Shown: piece after piece, positions 1 through 12,215 of the stretch | Layout: every line of letters begins with the position of its first letter | How positions within the stretch are numbered: the stretch's first letter is position 1 | Source: Sparassis latifolia | Lineage: Eukaryota; Basidiomycota; Agaricomycetes; Polyporales; Sparassidaceae | DNA: 64,000 nucleotides | Direction of reading: 5' to 3' | NCBI GenBank assembly: GCA_018466975.1 | Contig: JAENRS010000021.1 | Coordinates: 1 to 64,000 of the forward strand | Translations under genes and position numbers: made by a program | Notes under the pieces: model-generated | The model's input: the letters and a program-made list of their open reading frames with translations, nothing else | Database searches by the model: none | What the model was told of the DNA's origin: nothing

Positions 1-3000
1 GCCGTGCTGGCGGAGCCTAGTGGGTGTTTCGCGGTGTGACGGGCATATGCATGCACATTTCCTTGTGTTCCTTTCGTTATTCCTCTGCGGAGATATCATA
101 CCAGTTGACGTCGCCGTCGCCTCCTGGGCCCGGTTCTCTGGTTGACAGCCGCGACTGTGGCATTAATGAGCATCGACCGCCTTTTCCTCGCCCCCGGCGT
201 CGGACGTCCGCGCGCGGGCGTTGCGCAGCGCCAGAGGCACGCCTCTCCAGTCGCAAATGTTCAGCGGGGACGGGTGGCAGCCGATTAGACCGCCTCTGCT
301 CTGGCCGTTCTCCATGCCCAGGCCGCTGGTGCCTGCTGGAACCGCACCTTTTCAAGGTGGCGTCTCTCTGCCATTCGCGGCGACGTTGTGTCCGTCCGAA
401 GCAACCGCGGCGCGAGACGCCCGGCCGCGCGTCCGTCGCTCAACGCCGATTAGTGAACGCGTACGCGTCACCCCAATCCGCGGGCGTCACGTCACCGGCC
501 GGGGCTACAGCTGGCAGAGTTCTGGAACAGCTGACTCCTCGAAGCAAGCCCAGCGGCCCGCCCGCGCGCGTCCCACTATCTCGCCGTCCGCTCCTCCCGA
601 TGTTACAACCCGTGAACTGTGCCGCGCTTATGGCCTGCCTGCCAGCCCCGGCTTCAATTGGCTTATTTGTTTCCCGTGGACGCACACGCCCGTTCTCTCT
701 CCTGCGCCTCCGAAGCTCGCGGTCGGCGTGGCCTCCACTTGGGTCTCGGAGACCATGGGCCTTTCAAGGACTTATAATACTGACGCACTCACGCCTGCAT
801 GCTACGACGGCGCGACGAATCCAAAGGAGTGGGGCACGCACTCGATCCCACCCGGTGAACGATCTCGATCGCCTCGATCGCTCACCGATGCATCCGCCCT
901 CGGCGTCGCGACAGCACATATCGTGTGCGACGCGACGCGGCGGGCAGTTCGCCCTTTGCGTTTCCCAGCTGGTGGATATATACTGCGTTATTGTACATGA
1001 CAGCTCGCCATTACCCCCAGCGCACAGGAGGTACGTGCTACCGAGCGTCCGATTCGGTGCGCCGTATGCTCGTTGCGCAGATGCGGGAGGCTCGAGCGTG
1101 CCGTCGGAGTTACGGTAGTAATTTGCTCTGTGGGACAGAGCGTGTAGTGGGCGACGCGTTCTTGGAAATAGGATCGGTTGTACCTAGTTGGTAGCCAATG
1201 GGGTATTGATATTGATGTGTGAGGCGCTGATCTGCGGCACAGCGGTGCCATACAAAGGGTTCGCTCGTGTCTCCCTCATTCGCTGTCTCCACCTATACCG
1301 ACCTTCGTCAGACGGAGGGCGGGGCAGTACTATGGCCGGAGCATGACGAGTGACGTCACGCGTATGCCCCGGCCATCGGCGTCGTGTCTAATGCAACGGA
1401 GGACGAAGATGGCAATGACGACATCATGCACCGACCTATACGCACTTGATGCTCACTCAGAGGCGTCCTTCCTCGTCCGATACCCGCACAACTCACTCCG
1501 ACGAGCACCCACCGAGCAGTGCACGACCTCATCCTGTCTCACGCTCAGCCCAGAGGAACGCTCAGACTACCTGCTGTCAAACTCGCCCCTCGCGCGTCGC
1601 TCACGCACATCGCGCCCCGACTCTCCCGCACCAGCGTACCGCGAACAGCACCTACATACAGAGCTGAACTCGGCCAGCTCAGGCCAACACATCTTGCCCG
1701 CAAGAATCCCGAGCGGACCCCCTCGCGTCGCATCCCGGTGGCATCCTTGCCAAAGAAGTCAAAGCCCGCACACGCGAGGCCCTACCCGGACGCGCACCCG
1801 GCCAGCGCGCAACGGCCGTCTGCCCATGCCCATCCCTGCGCCTGCATGCCCCTACCCGATCCCGCACCCTCGTACTGTTGGCCGCTTTTTACGGTACGCG
1901 CTACTCTGGATATCCCCGCCTTCCGATCGACGGGCCTAGGACGTCCGTCGTCAGAGCGCGCCGCGCGTCGGTGTGCGGCTCGCTCGTGCGAGAGCAGAGG
2001 GCACGCCGGAGCCGCTTCGACAGCTCTGGTACCGCCCGCAGGTGAGTCCAACCGACCCCCCCTCCAGGCGTGAAATCTCCGCATGTTCAGCGTTGGCGCC
2101 GCGCCGCCATTCGCGATTGTAGCCCGAAATAGGATGTAGAGTCGTCGGTGTCGCCGGCTAAGGAAAGTGCAGGTCGGGTCGGTGATGCAATGCCGTAAAT
2201 CGGATATATATGCCGATGCGGTCGCCGTCCTGTGGTTTTGGAGAGGCGGCGGTTGGCGGGGCGGGACCAGATAGGACGTCAGAGTGGCGCACCTGCACGC
2301 CGTCCCCTTTCCTTTTCTTCCTCGCGGTCGACCGAAGGCTCGTTGGCGCGCACAGCTCGTCGACGATGCCCCGCTCTTCGCATGTTCGCTACCTCGCGTC
2401 CGACGAGTCCCGCCGTCCATCCATCAGGCTCTAACGTCCCCCTTGGGCTTTAAAGCTTTACCCCCCGGCCTCCAAGGTCCCTCGCGAACGGAGAGTTCGT
2501 GCGCTCACCACCGTACTTTGACCGCTGCGAGCGGCGCCGTGTCCGCTCTTGTTCGCGTCGCCGCTCTGCCCCGTCCGTCGTTCCATCCCACGTGGTGTAC
2601 TCGCCGCCGCCGCCCCTGCTGCCCAGTCAATCGGCAACCGGGCTCGTGCGCCCCGCGTCGTACGGGCCGCCACACCCCGCTCGGCATCGTCACCGGGACC
2701 GTTGCGAGCGCACGCTGTCTGAGTGTATGGCTCTTCCGCGTTCTCGTGGCACCTTCGTCGTTCGATCCCGCGTTGTACTGCGTCGCGCGCTGGCCGGGTC
2801 GTGTCAGTGGTCTTGTCCGGCCAACCCAACGCGTCCTCTGGTCTTCAACGGCGTCACGGTTCCGGATGAGTCTATGAGTCCTATCTCCCAAGCCCGCCTT
2901 CCGCGCGCGCGCGCCAACTGCCGAAGAGCAAGAAACGGCGAAGACGGAAATACGAGCGAACAAAACGCGCCACAACCTAAACCTAAACCTACCCGCGGCG

Positions 3001-3449
3001 TCCGCGTCCGCGTCGGCATTGGGGCGCGTGCCCACCATCTCTCTGGCTCTCTGCCCGTGTACGACATCGACGCCCCAGAAGAGCGTTTTCGGCTCGCCGC
3101 TCGCGGCTTTACAGCGACGGGACACGACCGCTCGGCGTGGTAGGCGACGGGCGACGGGCGACGGGCGGCGCGGTGGGTGGTGGGTGGGTGTTACACCGGC
3201 CAACGCGTGCCCAGGAGAGCGCTGTTAGACATCGACAGGTGAGGCCGCCGCTCGTCTTCGCGTTCTCCGGGAACGTGCTTCCGGACCTCTGTGCCGCTGT
3301 GCGCATTCGCTCGCGCCGCGTCATGTACTCTTGTTCGTAGATATCATTCCTTGTACCAATATACACACACTGGTCCGCGCCGGCGCGATAAGTACGAGCT
3401 GCTGGTCAGCACAGGCAAGGGGGCACATGGACACGACCTGGTCAATCTG
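1..3449. other. GC-rich stretch without recognisable gene
   Basis: This stretch is visibly richer in GC and CpG than the rest of the window. It is open in several frames on both strands, but the translations are low in complexity (rich in Arg, Pro, Ser and Ala), match no family I know, and lack the paralog-supported splice structure seen elsewhere. The open frames are best explained by base composition. It may be old decayed sequence flanking the kinase cluster. Confidence 0.5.
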
Positions 3450-3499
3450 AGACGATGAACGACATCGACGCCGCTTCAGAGCGGGCACGACAAAATCCG

Positions 3500-4470
3500 G
3501 TGAAGATAACGAGCGATGACGCCCGTCGTAAACTTTCGGCTTCGACTTGGGTGGGACTGCAGTAGTGGTCGGCCGTGCCAGCCAACACGCACTTTCCATC
3601 AACCGCGCCATCCAGCTTTTTCTGCCGCCGACGGGCTTCGGCCTCCCCACTTCGCCCGCCTTGGGATGGTTCTGGTGCACATCTTTGCCTATAGTCGCCA
3701 GTGGCAGCGGCCTGCGGCGGATCCCGCTCCGTCAGAAAGGTCCTCCAAAGTGAGCACGCAGTTTGCCCGAAACCGCGGTAGCAGTTGCCCATCGACGGAT
3801 GGGTATTCGAGCGCGTCCGCATTCTGGAGCTTGAAACTCCCCGATGGCGCCCGTGTGCACGACGCTGCTGCAGCTGCGCCTCGTTCTGCTGCGGGTTGCC
3901 ACCGCTGCTCCGGCGGGTCCGACGGTGCGCTGGCCAAAATAGTCAGATATGAAGGCTGCCGCGTTCCGAATGGAGCGCTTCGTGTATCAGCGCACGAGAG
4001 AGTAGTACAGGTACACGTTGCAGAAGGCCCTCGAGCTCGTCGGGTATCGTGTATCGTCACAGGCTTCGAAGGAAAATCTGGCAGGAGGGACGACGAAAGT
4101 CGCCAAGTGCCCCACGATCGTTGAGCGCGCTTCGAACCCAAAGAGTCGATGGACTCACAGGGCGAGCGGGCTGTCTTGGCGTCTTCTGTTTGGGGACGCT
4201 ACCTCGCGATCGTGTTGAGCTTGATCCTGCTATCACCGACGTTTTCCATCGATTTAGCGGTTTCCCAATCGTAGGGTGTCCCTGTCCTGACCGTTTGATG
4301 CTCGCCGTCAATCCACTCGATGCCTTCGCGCATGACAAGACTCCCTGCACGGACATCGGCATGCGCCAATTTGGCTTCCCTTCCTCCGGGACCTGCCAAA
4401 GAGCTGTAACGTAGTCCGTGAACGCGTAATTCGTGCAAAGAGTCAGTTACTCACCACTTAGGCAGGCCAT
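3500..4470 (-). pseudogene. decayed FunK1 kinase relic
   Basis: This is a strongly degraded copy of the 3' half of a FunK1 kinase, recognised by alignment to the copies at 4678 and 7222. The catalytic-loop exon is readable at about 4199-4415 as AHADVRAGSLVM, then VRTGTPYDWETAKSMENV, against AHRDVSAGNLLM and VRTGMLCDWELSKRIEDE in the neighbour. The following exon starts near 4110 with GTWRLSSSLLPDFPSKPVTI, against GTWQFMSVLLLDFPRKEVTI, and then loses frame. The metal-binding Asn of the catalytic loop is Ser. Homology stops at 4466, exactly at the end of exon 2. No 5' half is present, so no product is expected. Of the three tandem copies at this end it is the most diverged. Confidence 0.75.
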
Positions 4471-5990
4471 AGATATGTATTCCATATAAATATTAGTCCG
4501 AGTTATCGCTACATCGTTATACGTATGTGATCTCGCCAGCGACATAAAGCAACGACGAGCCGACAAGGTAAATACAAACTCTTCAGCAGAAGCACATCCT
4601 GAAACAAGAGCGGATCGAATGCCAGACAGAGGGATGACAATATCAACAGCACTGGCACATATCTTGTACGCTCGAGTTCATAACCGCCTGGTACTAGCAT
4701 TTAACCTCGCCGGCTGTTTGCCCCTACGACGGGCGTACGATGCCGATGGCTGTCCGCGGCCCATGCCACAGGCCACTTGTACTGGCAATCTGGGACGTTT
4801 GGTTGGACGGGCTTCCAAAGGGCTCTCTGATCCAGAGCTAGAAGACGGTGCTGGAGGAAACCTGAGGCCCCTCTCCCGATAGTCCGCGTAGCTGTAGTTG
4901 GACGGAACTCTGTCATCAACCTTGTCGTGCTCTGGCCACTTCTCATTGGCATATGCGTTAATCAGGAAAGAGTACACGTGTTCTTGCGACTTCAACTTCT
5001 CCGCGACGGCTTTCTCCTTTTCCAAGGCTTCTTCCGAGTCGTCGTCTGAGCATTCTAGGCTTTCCTGCTTGCGAGAGTTCTTCGAGTATTTCGCAAGATC
5101 TTCCTGGAATTTAGCCACCGCCCGAGCAACCAGCAGGTCCTCAATTGACCTCTTCTTCGTATTCTCGTCCGTAGCAGCGGCAACATCCGAGCTGTTCAGG
5201 GTCTCCTGTTCCGAATATACTCTGTCGGGCTTGCGCTGGTCTTCGGTCAGATGCCGCTGCAGCAGAAGATCGGGCAAGGTCACCGTGTAATGCGCTTTGA
5301 ATAATCTCAAGAGACGTTTGACGATATTGTTTAACGGAATGTGGTCCAATCCGTTGCGATCCTTGAATTTGATTGGCTCTATCCTTCTCTTGAGGACACC
5401 CACTTCAATGACATTGCGCTTGAGGGAGCCACAGGTGTATTGTGCGTCTAACGAGTCCATCATAGACTCGTCGAAGTACTGGGACATGAACACCCCCGCA
5501 TCGCGAATGCTGCTGTTGGTATACCGGACGATATGGAACAAGAGAACGTTGAAAAATGCTTCGAGCTCATCTGGAATCGTGACCTCTTTCCGAGGGAAGT
5601 CCAGTAAGAGGACTGACATAAACTGCCAAGTACCCTATGAAGTGACAGGATGCGCGATCCCCATCAGATCGGTATTCGTGAGAAACTCACAGTACGATCA
5701 GGTTGCCTCGGCTTCGTTCGCTTCTGGGTAGCATTCTCTGTCTCCGGGTTGTAATCTTGCTCGTCAACCTCGTCTTCAATCCGCTTGGACAGCTCCCAAT
5801 CACACGACATGCCCATCCAGACCGGACCAAGCTCACCATTGATTTTCTGCATCTTTTCATGCATGAGAAGGTTTCCTGCACTAACATCGCGATGAGCATA
5901 TTTGGCTTTGTCCGTCGCCTGCCAATGAGCTGTATGTCGATCGTGAACACGAGGCTATTCGTTCAAAGAGTCAGGTACTCACCATCTATG
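4467..5990. repeat. tandem segmental duplication, copy 1
   Basis: This 1.5-kb segment is nearly the same as 7016-8535, in the same orientation. It covers the 3' flank, the last two exons and two introns of a FunK1 gene. The non-coding 3' flank matches as well: the same run around 'ccatataaatatt' and 'gacgagccgacaaggtaaat' occurs in both. This shows duplication at the DNA level rather than shared protein constraint. Confidence 0.85.
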
Positions 5991-6232
5991 CAGGCCAGGA
6001 AGCCTCGCGTAGCTGGCCTTCTACTTGCGCTGGAAGACATCCCTGTATCTTCCTCTGCATCGGCCTCCATGTCGATGGGACACTCACCGTGGACCGAGTC
6101 CCCGACGTGTTCCACTAGCTCCCAGACGGTCCTAAAAACCCTCCACGTCAGGCAGGGTTCTCTGACTGCTAGACGGTGGTGTAGAGCGCCATTCTTGATA
6201 GGATGAGTTGTAGTCTGCTGCCTCTGGAGCAT
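4678..6232 (-). pseudogene. 5'-truncated FunK1 protein kinase copy
   Basis: FunK1 (fungal-type protein kinase) copy missing its N-terminal half. Readable pieces are the tail of exon 2 (about 6232-5983), exon 3 (5929-5691) and exon 4 (5634-4678), separated by introns of 53 and 56 bp. Exon 3 keeps an intact catalytic loop (HRDVSAGNLLM) and the DFG-equivalent CDWELSK. Exon 4 holds the C-lobe (GTWQFMSVLLLDFP, then DELEAFFNV) and ends with a basic, NLS-like PTKRPRLP. The exon 2 tail is degenerate: it aligns to the 'HYRLVVEEICRPL' region of other copies and carries an insertion before ACIDG. No ATP-binding lobe lies upstream. It may be transcribed, but a working kinase is not expected. Confidence 0.85.
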
Positions 6233-7015
6233 TGGATTACACGCAGCGAGGTCAGACGCAGTAGCCCAAAGTCAATCCAAGGTCGAGTGACTCAATGAGT
6301 CGTCGCAGACTGACTTGAACGTCACGGTCACATCGCCGGGGCCCATCACGCGCCTGAGTCACACCGTGTAGCTCTACCCTTTTCGTACACTCCACTCTGG
6401 AGCGATTTCTTTGTGTGTACTCTCTGTAGACTGTTTGAACGACGTCTTGCAATGTTTCTCGGAGAATGCAGGGAGCTAGATTGCGGGCGGCCTTGCTTTG
6501 CATTGAACTTTGTCTAACGTTTAGCCGACCTTTACGAGCCAAGTGAAGAAAGAGACGAACATTTATGCCAGAAAGCCTTTGCCGCGTTTCCTCCCAGGAC
6601 CACCCCTCGTAAGAATAGCAAAGTCAGTTCACTTAGTTAAAAATTTGGTGTATGTTCAGAACGACAATCCCTTCGACTTTGGCCAAAGGCAGTCTCATGC
6701 ATTTCTGCATCTTCGCTGTTAACCGATTCCTGTGCTATCTCGAACGTAGCGCGGCCATAGCGCATTCAGAAGCGTTGTCTGACCTTGCACCCTGCCTGGT
6801 TTGAGGGCCGTCACGACTCGTGCAACCTTCTGCTAATGGAGCTACTCTTCGAATCCCCGGCCGATCTCCCTGACGCCAAGCCAAGTGAGCCGAGCCGGAC
6901 CAGATATCCTTACCGTTTTTTGAAACGTCAAAATTTACCGTCGAGAACAAATAACGAGCACTTTGCATCCGGCCATGGACGACAACTCTTTGAACTACGC
7001 ATCCGATGTACGCAG
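6233..7015. other. intergenic, no gene seen
   Basis: No recognisable coding sequence. This is the segment between the broken 5' edge of the truncated kinase copy and the 3' flank of the next one, where the missing N-terminal half would be expected. No remnant of it can be recognised. Confidence 0.5.
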
Positions 7016-8535
7016 TCATAGATATATTCCATATAAATATTGGTCCGAGTTATCGCTACATCGTTACATATGTGATCTCACCAGCGAGATGAAGCAACGA
7101 CGAGCCGACAAGGTAAATACGAACTCTTCAGCAGAAGCACATCCTGAAACAAGAGCGAATCGAATGCCAGACAGAGGGATGACGATATCAACAACGCGGC
7201 TCATATCCTGTACGCTCGATTTCACAACCGCCTGGTACTGGCATTCAACCTCCCCGGCTGTTTGCCCCTACGACGGGCGTACGATGACGAGGGCCATCCG
7301 CGGCCCACGCCACTGGCAGCTTGTACTGGCAATCTGGGACGTTTAGTTGGACGGGCTTCCGAAGGGCTCTCTGATCCAGAGCTAGAAGACGGTGCTGGAG
7401 GAAACTTGAGGCCTCTCTCCCGATAGTCCGCGTAGCTGTAGTTGGACGGAACTCTGTCCTCAACCTTATCGTGCTCTGGCCACTTCTCATTGGCATATGC
7501 GTTAATTAGGAGAGAGTACACGTGTTCTTGGGTCTTCAACCTCTCCGCGGCGGCCTTTTCCATTTCCAAGGCTTGTTCTATGCATTTGTCTTCGCTTCCT
7601 GGGCTTTTCTGCTTCCGGGAGTTCTTATTCGAGTGTTTTGCAAGCCTTTCCTCCAACTTAGCCACCGCCCGAGCAGCCAACATGTCTTGAATGGACCTCT
7701 TCTTCGTATTCTCGTCCGTAGCAGAAGCAGAACCAGAGCTGTTCAGGGTCTCCTGCTCCGAATATACTCTGTCGGGCTTGCGCTGGTCTTCGGTCGGATG
7801 CCGCTGTAGGAGAAGATCGGGTAAGGTCACCGTGTAATGTGCTTTGAATAATCTCAAGAGATGATTGACGATATTGTTCAATGGAATGTGGTCCAATCCG
7901 TTGTAATTCTTGAATTTGATCGGCTCCATCCTTCTCTTGAGGACACCCGTTTGAATGACATTGCGCTTGACGGAGCCACACGTGTATTGTACGTCCAGTG
8001 AGTCTATGATGGATTCGTCGAAGTATTGGGACATGAACACTCCCGCATCGCGAATGCTGCTGTTCATATAGCGGACGATATGGAACAAGAGAACGTTGAA
8101 GAACGCCTCGAGCTCATCTGGAATCGTGACCTCTTTCCAAGGGAAGTCTAGTAAGAGGACTGACATAAACTGCCAAGTACCCTAGGAAGTGACAGGATGA
8201 GTGATCACCATCAGATCCGCGTTCATAAGAAACTCACAGTTCGATCAGGTTGTCTCGGCTTCGTCCGTTTCTGGGTAGCATTATCTGTCTCAGGATTGTT
8301 ATCTTGCTCGTCAACTTCGTCTTCAATCCGCTTGGACAGCTCCCAATCGCACAACATCCCCGTACGGACCTCATGAAATTCACCATCGATTTCCTCCATC
8401 TTTTCGTGCATGAGAAGGTTTCCTGCACTAACGTCGCGATGAGCATATTTGGCTTTGTCCGTCGCCTGCCAATGGGCTGTACGTAGATCGTGAGCATGTT
8501 ATTCATTCAAAGAGCCAGAAACTCACCATCTATGC
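7016..8535. repeat. tandem segmental duplication, copy 2
   Basis: Second copy of the duplicated 1.5-kb block, matching 4467-5990 across intergenic, intronic and exonic positions. The match ends about 10 bp past the start of intron 2, at the end of exon 2, which is also where the relic at 3500-4470 loses similarity. Confidence 0.85.
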
Positions 8536-10621
8536 ATTCAGCGATGATCTTGACTAGCTCCCGACTGTTACGGAAATCCTTTAGCGGGCGACAAATTTCT
8601 TCAACTACAAGGCGATAGTGTGCGTGTTTCTTGACAGGATTCAAATCATCAGGACGAACCAGCTTGAGGTACTTGTGAGTTACAGTCTGCTGGTACCGGC
8701 CTTCAACGTCGCCATGGCATTCAAGAGTCGGGATATTCTCCACCCCTTCTTTGTTGAGCGTTTGAAGAATGTGCCCTTCCATCTCAATGTCTTCAAGATC
8801 AACACGCCACACATCTTTGAGGAAGACGAACTTCTCCCCCTCACAATCGACTGCGATATAGCATCGCGTAGCGCGACCTGTCATGCCCGGAGATTCGAAA
8901 TGAGGTTTACCGACCAGAAAGTGTCGTGCGGCTGGCATTTCACTCATGTTGGAGGAAGGTATGGCTCTATCTTCATCTGAATTGGCGTCCGCGGCAATGG
9001 GTCGATCTGCCGAAACATCGCCCTTCTGCCTCCACTTCTCTGGCACGATAGTGAATTTCCAGCACAACCATTCGTCTGGGCCATCTTCGTTGGAGGCTTT
9101 TAGATCTAGGGACTTGATGAATGAACGTCTCGCATAGTCACCCTTAGACGGGTCAGGAGGATCCATCGGCATTGCCATCTTTGACATCAGCTCGTAGTCG
9201 GCCGATCCGGGTACCACAGGCACAGCCGACATATCATATCCTTGCTGTTCGTCCGTCATGTGAGAGAACCGCCACAAGAACTCACCGAGATGCTGAGTGG
9301 TCATGTAGTTGAACTTGTGTGTGGATGATGGCGCCTGCGTGGTCCCAACGAATAATCCGCACGCAATCGCCCAGGATAAGAACGGTGAACACGAAGCAAC
9401 GGTGTTGGCGGGAGAACATCATCTTGGCGTATGAAATGATCTGCCCTCGAACAGCAGTACGTCGTCGAGCATCTGCCTCAGGAGCGGTCTTGAAGATGGC
9501 CTTGGCATTGTCCTCAGCCCTGGATGAAGTGGGAGGTGTCTGGAAGAAGTCCTCTTGTGTATCGACCATCTCGGCAACTGAAGGGTAGAAGTGTTTATAC
9601 GTCCTCGAGACATCTCCATCCACCTCTGGTTCGTCCTTGCCAACCAGCCCAGTAATTCCTTCAGAAAAAGATTTGTGGCCTCCATCGAAATCGTCATCCC
9701 CTTCGCTGGCGGTATGGAAGTCGCTCTCATTGTCCGTCACTCCAGACGCCTCGCTTGGCGGTTCTGAAGCTGGATGCGTAACGTCTTCGTCAAAGATGTC
9801 TTCACCCGTTGCGAAAACGGGTACCCGGTTCAGAAACTCCTGCTCTGAGAATTCGTCTTCTAAGGCCACCTTTTTGAGCACCCACACACCGTTAAGCAGC
9901 GCAAATCGAGACATATCGTGGGGACCGTTCTCCACGACGTTCGTCAACGAGTCGCCCGGAACAAACCTTCGAGTTGTCGTCATGTAGGTTAGGTCTTCCG
10001 ATTGCTCTGGTTCAGGCGCCGCCATCTCCACGTCGCGCACTTTTGTGGCCTTGTGCACACGTTTCGGCCTTCTCTTCTTCTCTTCAAATGGATCATCATA
10101 GTTACGATGACGCTTAAATTCGATTGACAGGTTCTGAAGTGCCCAGTGTGGCCGACCGTCGGCTGGAACATTGTCTGGCGTTCGAAAAAGAGCAGCATCA
10201 ACTTTCTGTCGGCTAGGGTCGTCAGGATCGGCCTTGTTTTGAACAAGTCGAAGGGTATGACCAGGACAAAGGTTCGCGTCTTCCACGCAGTCGACCTTGA
10301 GGAATAAAGTGAGTTTTACATGGGGCACGAGTAAGAAGAGACGCATACGAGAGGCTTGTATAACTCGAATTCTCGTTTATCGTTCCCAGGCATGCTCTTG
10401 AAGGCATTGATAAAGTCTGGTTTTTGCTGACCCAGTGGGTTATCAAAATTGGGAACAAAGTCGTCCATGAACTCGTCGACGGGCATCAAGACGAACTTGG
10501 CATGCATTTCTTCACGAAGTTCGCACCGTTGTTCCTTCACAGACATGCGGCCCGTAGCATGAGTATTAAAGCCAGAGACTCTCTTTTTGAAAGGCGTGTT
10601 GTTAGTAGATTGGTGAGACAT
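7222..10621 (-). pseudogene. FunK1 protein kinase, full length, one frameshift
   Basis: Full-length FunK1 kinase with exons 10621-10349, 10295-8527, 8476-8238 and 8181-7222; introns are 53, 50 and 56 bp. Exon 2 is 1769 nt, one base too long for the phases of its neighbours. The reading frame breaks at about 9316-9322 inside a short CA run: RIIRWDHAGAIIHT is followed, one base later, by KFNYMTTQHLGEF, which aligns without gap to the same place in the 44802 and 18922 genes. All else is intact: an acidic linker, the ATP lobe (GRATRCYIAVD, VFLKDVWR), the catalytic loop HRDVSAGNLLM, CDWELSK, the C-lobe and a basic tail PTKRPRLP. It could be a recent pseudogene or a sequencing error. The start may instead be the Met at 10507, because a strong donor (GAG|GTAAGC) lies just before the upstream ATG. 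Nearest relatives are the 44802 and 18922 genes. Confidence 0.8.
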
Positions 10622-10853
10622 GGCTGGAGGTGCTTACCTCCTCGTAGAGCGGGTTGGGAGTTTTATATACGCTGGGCAAACGTCCAATGGCCCAGATGCT
10701 GCGTAACCTCGATCAGTACACAGGTCATGAATTGATCTTCGAAACAATATTACCACCGAAATATCCTATGTCTATTGTTGCTGGAGCAAGTTTCGTGGCA
10801 GGGAACCTCGTGGTTGAAGGCCAACTTTGAGTGCGCATCCATTGTCTGGAGAC

Positions 10854-10859
10854 CACGTG
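10854..10859. promoter_or_regulatory. CACGTG box upstream of FunK1 copy
   Basis: Palindromic CACGTG lies 233 bp before the ATG at 10621, in the context GACCACGTGCACCGCG, which is shared almost exactly with the promoter of the 44802 gene. A TATA-like 'tatataaaac' (gene strand) lies near 10650. CACGTG is the classical site of basic helix-loop-helix factors. Function here is inferred from its recurrence. Confidence 0.5.
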
Positions 10860-12215
10860 CACCGCGTTCTACGGCGCGTGACATGCGCGTCCGGCTCGGC
10901 CTTGACTCGCTACGCTACCTTACACTTGTATTCTTCACTTCTGTTATCAACTTTCAGTCAGTAACCATAAGGAGTATGTGCCCAGAAATTCAGAGCCATT
11001 TGTCGGCGAAAACTACCATTTGTACAGTCATAACTTCTTCCCTGGCGCTGACCATCATGTGTTGGATGTCTGCCAATGAGGTCTCGATCATAGTGGCCAG
11101 AAAACGGTCTCCTTTGTCCTTTGATGATTCCAACCTACCATGTGATTGGCAGACCAGGTTCTTTGGCCACAAATGAATCAGGCGTGAATTTGATGAGTTC
11201 CCTTTGTCCTCATACAGCCACATTCATTCATGGGCCAGAGGACGGTCTCACGCAAGGCTTCGCGTTTGTGGGCCGATTCCTGGCGAGAGCAATGCACTAT
11301 TCACGAAGGTATGGCACACGCACCTTGGCATATGTATCAGCTTCTCTCACAGGTGCATTTCCCACCAGTTCAACAGGGGACGTCTTTGTTTCGCCACCGA
11401 CGACAAGGTCATCGCCCTTCTTCCGAAATTAAGAGTCGCGGTAAATTATCCAACGTCGTGCGCTAATGTTACTATATAGTAGCATCCGTGGCTCTAGGGC
11501 ACTGCCCCTAACTACTAAATCCTGATGGTATTCGTTTATCCAATTGGTGTCTGAGTGAGGCCGCCATTAGCTCGTGAGTCCTGGCCGTGTTTCGCGCGAG
11601 ATCTTGAAGTTGCTTCCATGTCAATTGGATTGCTGGCCAGCATCGCGCGGAGGAGGGGGCAGAACGTTCGACGGAACTTCTGGTTGATTTGTGCATTTTA
11701 AGGCCTTACAATGATACTGCCAGCAGAGTTGGATGCGAACGAGGCTTAAAATTTCGTCGAGCACCAGTGGCAAGTCGTTTCACCAAGCTCCGACTGTCGT
11801 GCGCACTTGGGAGCCCGCAGTCGGACTGTATTTACAATGTGATCAGCGCGATCACTGGCGAAGACTACGGACTCTGTATCCCCATGCACGACGGAACGAA
11901 CATTTCTCTGTTTGCGTCCCGATGGTGCAAAGTGCTCCTACAATTCCTCCTCCAGGTGCGAGCCTCTGACACAGTGATAAGTGGTTCTTGATGGCTGTGC
12001 TTAAGGGCAAGGGTTCTGTCTTCCTATCCCTGCGAATAGAGACGAAGTCAAGGCAGATACAAATAATTTAAATAGTACGATACTGTACATTTTGACACAG
12101 CTACATTATTCTTCGGGAACTAATAGGACAGTAGTAGACAGCTCGACAGCAAATAACTTTACATATCACCGACAGCTCCTCTCGGCAAGAAAACCGTAAT
12201 CATCGTGTTGAGAAG
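10860..12215. other. intergenic, no gene seen
   Basis: No coding sequence supported on either strand. It holds the 5' flank of the 10621 kinase and the 3' flank of the next one. Short open frames lack family similarity and splice support. Confidence 0.5.

Noticed and set aside
24..3366. Long overlapping open frames on both strands, up to 364 codons
   Set aside because: They arise from high GC content. Translations are Arg/Pro/Ser-rich, match no family and overlap each other in many frames.
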